DNA from: Acidimicrobium sp. UBA3029
GTDB taxonomy: Bacteria > Actinomycetota > Acidimicrobiia > Acidimicrobiales > Ilumatobacteraceae
Assembly (NCBI GenBank): GCA_002367695.1
Contig: DFDK01000047.1
Span: forward strand, 1 to 5,990
Reading direction: 5' to 3'
DNA: 5,990 nt
Below the pieces are notes generated by a model. That model was not told where the DNA came from and made no database searches. It was given only the letters and a program-made list of their open reading frames with translations. Below, piece by piece: positions 1 through 5,649 of this stretch (position 1 is the first letter of the stretch; each line of letters opens with the position of its first letter). The translations under genes were made by a program, and so were the position numbers.

Positions 1-1
1 A

Positions 2-1207
2 ACGATCAATAAAGCTGCTTTTCCATTGTTGCAAGTGACCAATGCTGCATCTGGAATATCAAACGGCGTAGTAATGATCACCATCCCGTGGCTCGTGCTT
101 GATCTCACCGGGTCGGCCGCCAAGGCCGGCTTGCTTGCCGCACTGTCAAGTGTGCCTGGAATCTTTGTGTCACCAATAGTTGGTGGATTAATTGACCGGT
201 TTGGGCGACGGGCGATCTCGATGTTTTCGGATGCGATGTCGATGATTTCGGTATTGATGTTTTTATTGATCAATTGGGTCGGCGACCTGACATATATGTG
301 GATATTGGTTATTGCGGTGCTTGGTGCATGCTTTGACCCCGCTGGCTACACAGCGCGCAAGGCGTTGATTCCCAATGCCGCTACATCCTCAGGTATTGAT
401 GTTGACTCGGCAAATGGTCGGCACGAGGGAATTTTTGCGATCGGATGGATGGTCGGTCCTGCAATTGGTGCAGCGTGCATCGAGTTCAGTGGGCCAATGT
501 TGGCATTTGGAATAACTGCTGTGATGTTTGGGGTAGCGACTGTGTTCGTCTTGCTCATGAAAGTTGACGATGCCCACGGCAAAACAATTGCCCATGAAGA
601 CGACGGACACGAACGCTTTTTTGATTCGCTCAAAAGTGGATTTCGTGTCTTGACGACCGACAAACCATTGCTCTCGCTGACAATCTCATTCGTGTTTCTG
701 TCAGCGATATATATGCCAATCGACACCGTGATTTTCCCGACGTATTTTGAGTCAATCAACAACCCGCGTGCTCTTGGCTCGCTGTTTGCAAGCCTTGCTG
801 CAGGAATGGTGATTGGATCGTTTTCATACGGAAAACTTGCCGCACGTTTTTCGACTAAAACATTGTTGCGTTTGGTCGTACTGATCTCGAGCATTGCATT
901 GTTTCCAATGGCTTTTTTGCCGTCTACGTTGTGGTTTGTGGTTCTGGCATTTTTTGCAGGATTATCGTGGGGTCCGTTTAATCCGTTGTGGAACACGGTG
1001 GTGCAAACACGAGTGCAACCAGACCTACAAGGCCGTGTATACGGACTACAGATGTCATTGCTCTATGCGGGGCCTCCGGTCGGGCAATTAATTGTTGGTG
1101 CGAGTGTTGATCATTTTGGATTACAGCCAACATTTATTGTGTTGATGTCAATTTTTGCAGCAACTGGAGTGTTGATCGCTTCGTTGCCGGTGTTCCGCGG
1201 GCTCTAA
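2..1207 (+). CDS. MFS transporter, DHA3/MFS_3-like exporter (5' partial)
   Basis: This is a polytopic inner-membrane transporter of the major facilitator superfamily, probably a proton-coupled drug or metabolite exporter; the substrate cannot be read from sequence. The frame is open to the left edge. A TTG at 26 could start a 393-residue protein, but the in-frame codons before it (reading INKAAFPLL) look like the usual MFS N-terminus, so the true start is probably just outside the window. Numbering from that TTG, a family-typical PWLVLDLTGSA follows helix 1 (21-31), motif A of the loop between helices 2 and 3 is GGLIDRFGRR (53-62), and a charged His/Asp-rich central loop (about 181-200) separates the two six-helix halves. 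VQPDLQGRVYGLQ (330-342) matches the second-half signature of EntS/DHA3-type exporters. The length is normal for 12 helices. The TAA stop lies 10 bp before the esterase gene. The family is sure; the direction of transport is inferred. Confidence 0.88.
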   Translation, partial: TINKAAFPLLQVTNAASGISNGVVMITIPWLVLDLTGSAAKAGLLAALSSVPGIFVSPIVGGLIDRFGRRAISMFSDAMSMISVLMFLLINWVGDLTYMWILVIAVLGACFDPAGYTARKALIPNAATSSGIDVDSANGRHEGIFAIGWMVGPAIGAACIEFSGPMLAFGITAVMFGVATVFVLLMKVDDAHGKTIAHEDDGHERFFDSLKSGFRVLTTDKPLLSLTISFVFLSAIYMPIDTVIFPTYFESINNPRALGSLFASLAAGMVIGSFSYGKLAARFSTKTLLRLVVLISSIALFPMAFLPSTLWFVVLAFFAGLSWGPFNPLWNTVVQTRVQPDLQGRVYGLQMSLLYAGPPVGQLIVGASVDHFGLQPTFIVLMSIFAATGVLIASLPVFRGL

Positions 1208-1210
1208 AGT
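1205..1210 (+). promoter_or_regulatory. Candidate -10 hexamer for a leaderless esterase mRNA
   Basis: TAAAGT fits the TANNNT form of an actinobacterial -10 box. It overlaps the stop codon of the transporter and lies 7 nt before the esterase ATG, the spacing expected if transcription starts at the A of the ATG. No Shine-Dalgarno sequence is present in the 10-bp gap. The -35 side is weak: TTGCCG at 1184-1189 gives a 15-nt spacer. Short hexamers occur by chance, so this is suggestive only. Confidence 0.3.
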
Positions 1211-1217
1211 ATTTCTC

Positions 1218-2123
1218 ATGCCACTTCACCCGCAAGCTCAAGCAGTCGCAGATTTCTATGCAGCCATGCGCACGACCCCATTTGAAGAACTGGCACCTAA
1301 CGACGCACGAGCCCTCTACAACGCTTGGCAAATTCCAAGCGAAGAAATGGTGTTCGAGATACGCGATGTTGATGCAGGGGGCATTCCATGCAGGCTCTAT
1401 AGGCCATCGTCAGATACGGACCTCGGCCTCCTTGTATTTTTCCATGGCGGCGGTTGGGTCATTGGTGACCTCGATTCGCACGACGGCGTGTGCCGCTCGT
1501 TGGCCAACAAGTCTGGTCATGCAGTTCTGTCTGTTGATTACCGCTTGGCGCCAGAGCACAAATTTCCGGCAGCGTATGACGATTGTGCAAATGCACTTCG
1601 CTGGGCGCACGATAATGCCTCATCACTAGGTGTTGATAAAACACGAATCGCCGTGGGTGGCGACTCGGCCGGTGGAAACCTGGCAGCCGCTGTTGCCTTG
1701 GCTGAAGTCGTTCCGCTCAGATTTCAGCTATTGATCTATCCAGCCGTTGACATGTCGATGAAGTCTCCATCGATTGAAGAAAATGCGACTGCGCCGATTC
1801 TGACCAAATCGGTAATGGCGTGGTTCGTTAGTCACTACATGCGCAATAGTGCCGACCACAAAAATATTCAGGCATCACCAATTGTTGCTGAAGATAGTTT
1901 GCTGAAGCGCATGCCTCCTGCGCTAGTAATTACCGCACAGTTTGATCCGCTGCGTGATGAAGGCGAGGCTTATGGAAAGCGTCTCGTTGAAAATGGCGTG
2001 AATTGCACCATCACTCGATATAACGGTGCATTTCATGGTTTCTTCAACATGATCACTCTGTTGGATGACGCACAATCGGCACATGCGCAAGCGTCGACGC
2101 TACTGAAAAAATATCTGGATTAA
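1218..2123 (+). CDS. Alpha/beta-hydrolase esterase, hormone-sensitive lipase (HSL) family
   Basis: A cytosolic carboxylesterase of the bacterial HSL (family IV) group, which hydrolyses short- to medium-chain acyl esters; the natural substrate is unknown. All family signatures are present in 301 residues, the normal length. The oxyanion-hole motif HGGG is at 76-79. The YRLAPEHKFPAA segment at 108-119 is typical of the family. The nucleophile motif GDSAGG has Ser150. The acid is Asp243 in DPLRDEG, and the base is His273 in FHGFF. An N-terminal cap of about 60 residues precedes the core. No signal peptide is visible. The ATG at 1218 lies 10 bp after the transporter stop, so the two could be one transcript, yet there is no Shine-Dalgarno sequence and a TANNNT box sits 7 nt upstream. 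Its 3' end faces the minus-strand cysteine hydrolase with only 4 bp between the stops. Confidence 0.93.
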   Translation: MPLHPQAQAVADFYAAMRTTPFEELAPNDARALYNAWQIPSEEMVFEIRDVDAGGIPCRLYRPSSDTDLGLLVFFHGGGWVIGDLDSHDGVCRSLANKSGHAVLSVDYRLAPEHKFPAAYDDCANALRWAHDNASSLGVDKTRIAVGGDSAGGNLAAAVALAEVVPLRFQLLIYPAVDMSMKSPSIEENATAPILTKSVMAWFVSHYMRNSADHKNIQASPIVAEDSLLKRMPPALVITAQFDPLRDEGEAYGKRLVENGVNCTITRYNGAFHGFFNMITLLDDAQSAHAQASTLLKKYLD

Positions 2124-2127
2124 CGAT

Positions 2128-2748
2128 TTATTCGTTGCCTTGAACTCTGTCGAGTTGCGGCGCATCAGCGTCGAGTAGCGCGAGTACATCTCCTGGCGTG
2201 ATGGCAGTGCAGAATTCGCCGTGCAAGTTGGCAACTGTCATGTCGTGCACTAACTCGGCGTCGTAGTCGGCGCCGTCTAGACCAATGCGATTAGTTGTAG
2301 CGCAACAGTCGGGAACAAGATATGTATCAAAACCGAGATTGCCAGCCATACGAGTGGTTGTCTCAATGCACATGTTGGTAAAGAAACCAACAATCACGAG
2401 TCGTTTGATTCCTTTGTGACGCAACTGAATCTCGAGATCGGTGCCGATAAAGCCACTATTGACATCTTTTTCAACAACAATGTCGGTTGGTTGCACTTCG
2501 AAGCCTTCTTTTTGCGCGCCAGTAGGTAAAGAAAACTTGAGTGGGGAGGCTGCTTCGCGAGAGTCATGTCGTGTGTAAGCAATGGTGAGACCATTATGGC
2601 GAAACGCGGCAAGCAATCGCAACATGTACGACTCGGCATCCGGGTTATTGCGGCGACCTGTTGGTCCGCCCCAGTGCTCGAGTACATCGACACCTTTTTG
2701 CACATCAACAAGAAGTAGTGCTGTATCGCTAGAAAACTGTGTGATCAT
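2128..2748 (-). CDS. Cysteine hydrolase, isochorismatase-like family
   Basis: A cytosolic 206-residue hydrolase of the isochorismatase-like superfamily, whose members cleave amide or vinyl-ether bonds (nicotinamidase, N-carbamoylsarcosine amidase, biuret hydrolase, isochorismatase). The Asp-Lys-Cys catalytic triad is complete: Asp15 in LLLVDVQ, Lys94 in VVEKDVNSGF, and Cys127 in GFFTNMCIETT, which also carries the family's cis-peptide region. RHDS (60-63) and TRMAGNLGFDT (132-142) are typical of the broad amidase-type subgroup rather than of nicotinamidases. The substrate cannot be assigned. The start codon overlaps the pcs stop as ATGA (2745-2748), and a GAGG Shine-Dalgarno core lies 4 nt upstream, so translation is probably coupled to pcs. 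The C-terminal tail after about residue 190 is acidic and not recognisable. Its stop is 4 bp from that of the convergent esterase. Confidence 0.92.
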   Translation of the reverse strand: MITQFSSDTALLLVDVQKGVDVLEHWGGPTGRRNNPDAESYMLRLLAAFRHNGLTIAYTRHDSREAASPLKFSLPTGAQKEGFEVQPTDIVVEKDVNSGFIGTDLEIQLRHKGIKRLVIVGFFTNMCIETTTRMAGNLGFDTYLVPDCCATTNRIGLDGADYDAELVHDMTVANLHGEFCTAITPGDVLALLDADAPQLDRVQGNE

Positions 2749-3494
2749 AAAACCTCAAGTGGGGTATGTCGTTTTTCGAATATACGTATTAGTACGAATG
2801 TAGTGATAGTGATTGGTCCGATAAAAAGCACAAGTGAGGCAATGCGTCCAACATTGGGTACTTTGAAGGAAAAATAGATCATTGAAACCATCCAGATGGT
2901 CGAAGCAATTACATTGGGAATACGAAAGCGCTTGACCTTGATGGTGTGTGGAAACTCAACTTTGCTGAGAGTCAGCCACGAGATCGCTAGAGCAATGACG
3001 ACATTTAGGGTGGTATCGCCATCAAGTATCCAAAGCGTGGGGACAACGAGGTTCCAGGCAGCGGGAAAACCAGAAAACCAGTGATCGTCAGACTCACCTT
3101 TGGTCTGGCTAAACCACATGGCGGATGATCCGAGCACAGCAGCGATGGCAAGTTGACCGGAAAGTCCGTGTGTGACCACACCGAATTGCCACATGAATGC
3201 GCAGGGCACAATCACGCATGTCGCATAGTCAATTACAAGATCCAGAATGAATCCATCAAATCGAGGTGCAAGTGAAGCGCTCATCCATTTGCGAGCGATA
3301 GGGCCATCAATGCCATCGATCGCAACAGCGATCATCATCCAAACGATGGCGCTTGAAGGTGAATTATCAAGCACTGAAATCAGCGATGCCATGCCCGCAA
3401 AAATGCCGGTGACCGTGAGAACATGGATCATGAGATCGAGGCGAGTTTCGGTTGCTTTGAGTGATGACACGCGAACAACACTACTCTGCAACAT
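2745..3494 (-). CDS. pcs: Phosphatidylcholine synthase (CDP-alcohol phosphatidyltransferase family)
   Basis: An integral inner-membrane enzyme that condenses choline with CDP-diacylglycerol to give phosphatidylcholine and CMP. The CDP-alcohol transferase motif is intact: Asp60-Gly61, then Asp63-Gly64-Pro-Ile-Ala67-Arg68, Gly81, Asp85 and Asp89. The 12-residue spacing between AR and G is that of Pcs enzymes, longer than the 8 of the general motif. Other Pcs-like stretches are IHVLTVTG (23-30), FSGFPAAWNLVV (140-151) and HTIKVKRFRIPN (183-194). Roughly seven to eight hydrophobic helices are visible. I chose the ATG at 3494 (249 residues), because it leaves about 22 residues before IHVLT, as in rhizobial Pcs as I remember it. 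The frame stays open to 3602, but that extension overlaps the divergent gene and is rich in His and Cys, unlike the family. One oddity is Cys93 in DYATCVIVP where rhizobial Pcs has Tyr. A different amino-alcohol substrate is possible. Confidence 0.85.
   Translation of the reverse strand: MLQSSVVRVSSLKATETRLDLMIHVLTVTGIFAGMASLISVLDNSPSSAIVWMMIAVAIDGIDGPIARKWMSASLAPRFDGFILDLVIDYATCVIVPCAFMWQFGVVTHGLSGQLAIAAVLGSSAMWFSQTKGESDDHWFSGFPAAWNLVVPTLWILDGDTTLNVVIALAISWLTLSKVEFPHTIKVKRFRIPNVIASTIWMVSMIYFSFKVPNVGRIASLVLFIGPITITTFVLIRIFEKRHTPLEVL
2753..2756 (-). promoter_or_regulatory. Shine-Dalgarno core of the cysteine hydrolase gene
   Basis: On the minus strand GAGG is followed by TTTT and then the ATG at 2748. 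It lies inside the last codons of pcs. This is the only clear ribosome-binding motif I found in the window, and it sits at the only start that overlaps an upstream same-strand gene. That supports the ATG at 2748 and translation from a shared mRNA. Confidence 0.55.
3457..3487 (+). promoter_or_regulatory. Weak candidate promoter for the small membrane protein
   Basis: TTGAGT (3457-3462) and TACTCT (3482-3487) are separated by 19 nt and lie 10 nt before the ATG at 3498. They sit inside the 5' coding part of the divergent pcs gene, the only place a promoter can be given the 3-bp gap between the two starts. The match is loose (TANNNT, long spacer), so this is a suggestion only. Confidence 0.2.
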
Positions 3495-3497
3495 GAA

Positions 3498-3908
3498 ATG
3501 ATGATCGCTCAACGTCGTAAATTTTTTTCTTACGCATGGCTGGCTGCAGTGATGCTGTGGTGTGCAATTCGTATTGGTGTCGTGAGCGTATGGCTTTCGC
3601 AATATGGCGTGAACACTTCAGTTTTTGCCGTTATAGAAATTGTGTCATCGGTAATTTATGGAGTTGCGTCAGCGAGAACTGTGCTTGCGCTTGTTGGTAA
3701 GCGTCGCAGAAATGCATTGCTCTGGGGTCTTGCATCGGTAGTCGCGTATTTGGTACCAGATGTATATGTGTTTTCGGCCGGACGATCACTGCCGTTGTTG
3801 TCTTATGTAGTGATCATCACATTAATCGTCGTACTTGGAAGTGTAGGAATTCTTGATGTAAGACGCCGCTACGTCCAGTTTTCAAAAAACAAAACTGGCG
3901 ACGATTAA
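3498..3908 (+). CDS. Small membrane protein of unknown function, four predicted helices
   Basis: I do not recognise this 136-residue protein. It has a basic N-terminus (AQRRKFF) and four hydrophobic stretches, at about 11-33, 40-66, 72-92 and 99-119. A strongly basic loop GKRRRN (67-72) and RRR (122-124) after the last helix suggest both face the cytoplasm, followed by a short polar tail. No enzyme motif is seen. The ATG at 3498 is followed by a second ATG, and either could be used; no Shine-Dalgarno sequence precedes them. The start is separated from the pcs start by only 3 bp in divergent orientation, so the promoters of both genes must lie inside each other's coding sequence. A lipid-related or Pcs-accessory role is conceivable from this position alone. 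The gene is likely real because it fills the gap between confident genes, has coherent membrane topology and ends 45 bp before the next start. Confidence 0.7.
   Translation: MMIAQRRKFFSYAWLAAVMLWCAIRIGVVSVWLSQYGVNTSVFAVIEIVSSVIYGVASARTVLALVGKRRRNALLWGLASVVAYLVPDVYVFSAGRSLPLLSYVVIITLIVVLGSVGILDVRRRYVQFSKNKTGDD
3875..3898 (+). repeat. Inverted repeat, perfect 8-bp stem with A-rich loop
   Basis: CCAGTTTT (3875-3882) and AAAACTGG (3891-3898) are exact reverse complements around the 8-nt loop CAAAAAAC. The element lies in the last codons of the small membrane protein gene, 10 bp before its stop. No run of T follows on either strand, so a classic intrinsic terminator is not supported. It could stabilise the mRNA 3' end or attenuate read-through, or it may be chance. 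Confidence 0.35.
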
Positions 3909-3918
3909 CGAGTTGATG

Positions 3919-3946
3919 TTTCCACTCCGGTATTCGTTGCTAAGTT
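3919..3946 (+). promoter_or_regulatory. Candidate promoter for a leaderless methyltransferase mRNA
   Basis: TTTCCA (3919-3924, four of six matches to TTGACA) and TAAGTT (3941-3946, TANNNT) are separated by 16 nt. The -10 hexamer ends 7 nt before the ATG at 3954, so transcription would start at or next to the start codon. This occupies the longest gene-free gap in the window (3909-3953). The same hexamer-to-ATG spacing is seen before the esterase gene. Confidence 0.4.
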
Positions 3947-3953
3947 GGACGAC

Positions 3954-4733
3954 ATGTCAATTCTTGATTCATATATAACAACTGCACCAAACCCTCAATC
4001 CGCAGTCGATCTTTTTGCCGGAGAGTGGAGTTCGCAATTCCCGCAGGGGTCTGGTGTTGTTTCGACACCGGGTACTGCACCTCTATTTGAAGATCCCCGA
4101 GTGACTTGGGCCAACACGATGTTCGGTGGTTTTGCCGGAAAAACCGTGCTCGAATTGGGGCCTCTTGAACTTGGCCACACCTATATGTTGCAACAATTCG
4201 GCGCTGCGTCAATTGATTCGGTTGAGGCCAACTCGCGGGCTTTTATGAAATGTTTGATTGCTAAAGAGATTCTAAAAGTTGATCGCGCCAACTTGATGCT
4301 GGGAAACTTCGTTGAATATTTGGGGACAACTCAAAAGCAATACGACTGGGTGGTTGCAAGTGGAGTGCTCTATCACATGCAACAGCCCCTGCGGGTCTTA
4401 AAACTGATTGCTGAGCACAGTACGCGTTTGTTTTTGTGGACGCACTATTACGACAAGTCAGTAATTCGGTCGTCCGAGGTGTTGCGAGCAAAGTTTGATG
4501 AGCCACGCATGGTTGATCGCGAAGGTGAGAAATATGAAATTGTTAAATACAACTATTTGACCGCCCTGCAATGGCAAGGTTTTTGTGGTGGCCCTGCTGC
4601 CGATGCAACTTGGGTAACTAAGGAATCAATGATTCGTTTTTTGGGCGTTCAAGGCTTCACCAAGATCGAGATCGCAGAAGATAATCCGAATCATCCAAAT
4701 GGTCCCGCGATTTTATTGTGTGCTCAGAAGTAG
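3954..4733 (+). CDS. Class I SAM-dependent methyltransferase
   Basis: A probably cytosolic methyltransferase of 259 residues with a Rossmann-like fold. SAM-binding motif I is VLELGPLELGHT (65-76), with the acidic Glu91 in SVEAN placed at the end of strand 2 to bind the ribose. The motif around strand 4 is DWVVASGVLYHMQQPLRVL (131-149), in the style of Methyltransf_23 and CmoB-like enzymes. The substrate is not identifiable; small molecules, glycans, lipids or tRNA are all possible. A segment of about 60 residues after the core strand (about 165-225, with CGGP at 211-214) probably forms the substrate cap. I chose ATG 3954 over an in-frame TTG at 3945 because a TANNNT box ends 7 nt before the ATG and the TTG would fall right after that box. 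The nearest Shine-Dalgarno-like GGA (3947-3949) is weak and too close. Its stop is 4 bp from that of the convergent SCO6745-like gene. Confidence 0.88.
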   Translation: MSILDSYITTAPNPQSAVDLFAGEWSSQFPQGSGVVSTPGTAPLFEDPRVTWANTMFGGFAGKTVLELGPLELGHTYMLQQFGAASIDSVEANSRAFMKCLIAKEILKVDRANLMLGNFVEYLGTTQKQYDWVVASGVLYHMQQPLRVLKLIAEHSTRLFLWTHYYDKSVIRSSEVLRAKFDEPRMVDREGEKYEIVKYNYLTALQWQGFCGGPAADATWVTKESMIRFLGVQGFTKIEIAEDNPNHPNGPAILLCAQK

Positions 4734-4737
4734 AGGG

Positions 4738-5610
4738 CTAAGTACGACGTGAATCTCGCGCTGCTGGCATCCAGTTTTCACCAGCGGTTGCATCTATGCG
4801 AGCCAAAAATCGGTGGCCGATCGGCTCGATGAGCTGAACAAAATCGAGAGTAAGTTGCTCGCCAAGGTGGCGCCATGCTTTTTCGCAAAGTTCATTTGTG
4901 GTGTCTTCAATTTGTTCTCTAAACGCAAGTCCGTTGTCATTGATGCGTCCGCTACCGACAAAGCCTCGAGCATCAAGCGCGGCCCATGCTTCTTCAAGTT
5001 GGGCATCGTCGGCACCACGGCTGCGGGGAATCCAGTCACCTGGATAACCAAGAAATGCGTCGTGCAATAGTCCTGCTTGCACACCACTCACATCATGACT
5101 TGCAAGTACTGCAAAGTGTGTGTCGCCACGCCACTCGCGAATGCAGTTGACGGCAAGCCAAGCAGACAGCGCTGGGTCGTCTTCGCAACGAGGCCATCCG
5201 CGATGCGCCGCATGCAAAACTCGCCCGCCGAGGGGCAGTGAGTCGGCAGCTTCCCACAGTGGCAAAGCCAACTTGCCCAATGGGTCAATTATCTCTGGTG
5301 CGTACTCGCGCAGTCCGCGAGTAACTGCCTCATTGCGCACTCGGTATGCGTCTTCAAATGTGGTGTGCTGGCGAGCAACATCGAGACACACGTCGATGAA
5401 TTCTTTGCGAATTGAGTAGAACGCTGCGGTGACGGCGTTGTTTCCAACTGAAGCAAGTGGGGCAGAACGCGAAGTGACGTAATAGCCCAAGCCATTTGGC
5501 ACGCCGAGTGCGGTGAATCGCGCAATTGCATCTGGGTCCCAATAAATCCAACCGACAAGCCGGTGTGATGCAAGCGACGCTCTGGCACTGAGTTCTCGCC
5601 AATTTGTCAT
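4738..5610 (-). CDS. SCO6745-like family protein, possible helix-turn-helix regulator
   Basis: A 290-residue soluble protein resembling the SCO6745 family of actinobacteria, whose function is not established. Family-like stretches are GYYVTSRSAPLASVG (42-56), TAAFYSIRKEFID (61-73) and the hallmark REWRGDTHFAVL (158-169). The C-terminal region from about 205 (EEAWAALDARG, then a short loop, then GLAFREQIEDTTNELCEKAW) looks like a winged-helix DNA-binding domain of MarR type, which would suggest transcription control, but I see no proof of DNA binding. I chose the ATG at 5610: TACCGT lies 6 nt upstream, fitting a leaderless start. A TTG at 5634 would add eight residues. Starts of this gene and the divergent AlkB gene are 39 bp apart, so they may share a control region. 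Its 3' end is 4 bp from the methyltransferase stop. The family call rests on remembered motifs. Confidence 0.78.
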   Translation of the reverse strand: MTNWRELSARASLASHRLVGWIYWDPDAIARFTALGVPNGLGYYVTSRSAPLASVGNNAVTAAFYSIRKEFIDVCLDVARQHTTFEDAYRVRNEAVTRGLREYAPEIIDPLGKLALPLWEAADSLPLGGRVLHAAHRGWPRCEDDPALSAWLAVNCIREWRGDTHFAVLASHDVSGVQAGLLHDAFLGYPGDWIPRSRGADDAQLEEAWAALDARGFVGSGRINDNGLAFREQIEDTTNELCEKAWRHLGEQLTLDFVQLIEPIGHRFLARIDATAGENWMPAARDSRRT

Positions 5611-5616
5611 GCGCAA

Positions 5617-5622
5617 ACGGTA
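5617..5622 (-). promoter_or_regulatory. Candidate -10 hexamer for the SCO6745-like gene
   Basis: On the minus strand TACCGT (TANNNT) ends 6 nt before the ATG at 5610, which places the expected transcription start at the A of the start codon. A partial -35, TTGTCC (5642-5647), has a 19-nt spacer and reaches almost to the AlkB GTG. No Shine-Dalgarno motif is present in the 39-bp gap. Confidence 0.3.
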
Positions 5623-5649
5623 CCAGTCGTGCAAGAATTATGGACAACC

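Noticed and set aside
346..996. Long minus-strand frame of 216 codons opposite the transporter
   Set aside because: It lies entirely inside the confident MFS gene and its translation is polar and Asn/Arg-rich with no recognisable motif; it is a frame shadow.
2091..2100. Ten-base palindrome GCGTCGACGC
   Set aside because: It lies in the esterase coding sequence, has no partner copy and no context suggesting an operator; probably chance.
2143..2156. AACTC-TGTC-GAGTT hairpin near the left convergent junction as a terminator
   Set aside because: The stem is only 5 bp, it is inside the cysteine hydrolase coding sequence, and no T run follows on either strand.
3495..3602. N-terminal extension of pcs to a start at 3602
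   Set aside because: It would overlap the divergent membrane protein gene by about 105 bp, and the added 36 residues are His/Cys-rich and not found in Pcs; the ATG at 3494 gives the usual length.
4813..5070. Plus-strand frame of 85 codons within the SCO6745-like gene
   Set aside because: It is opposite a confident gene with family motifs and has no features of its own.
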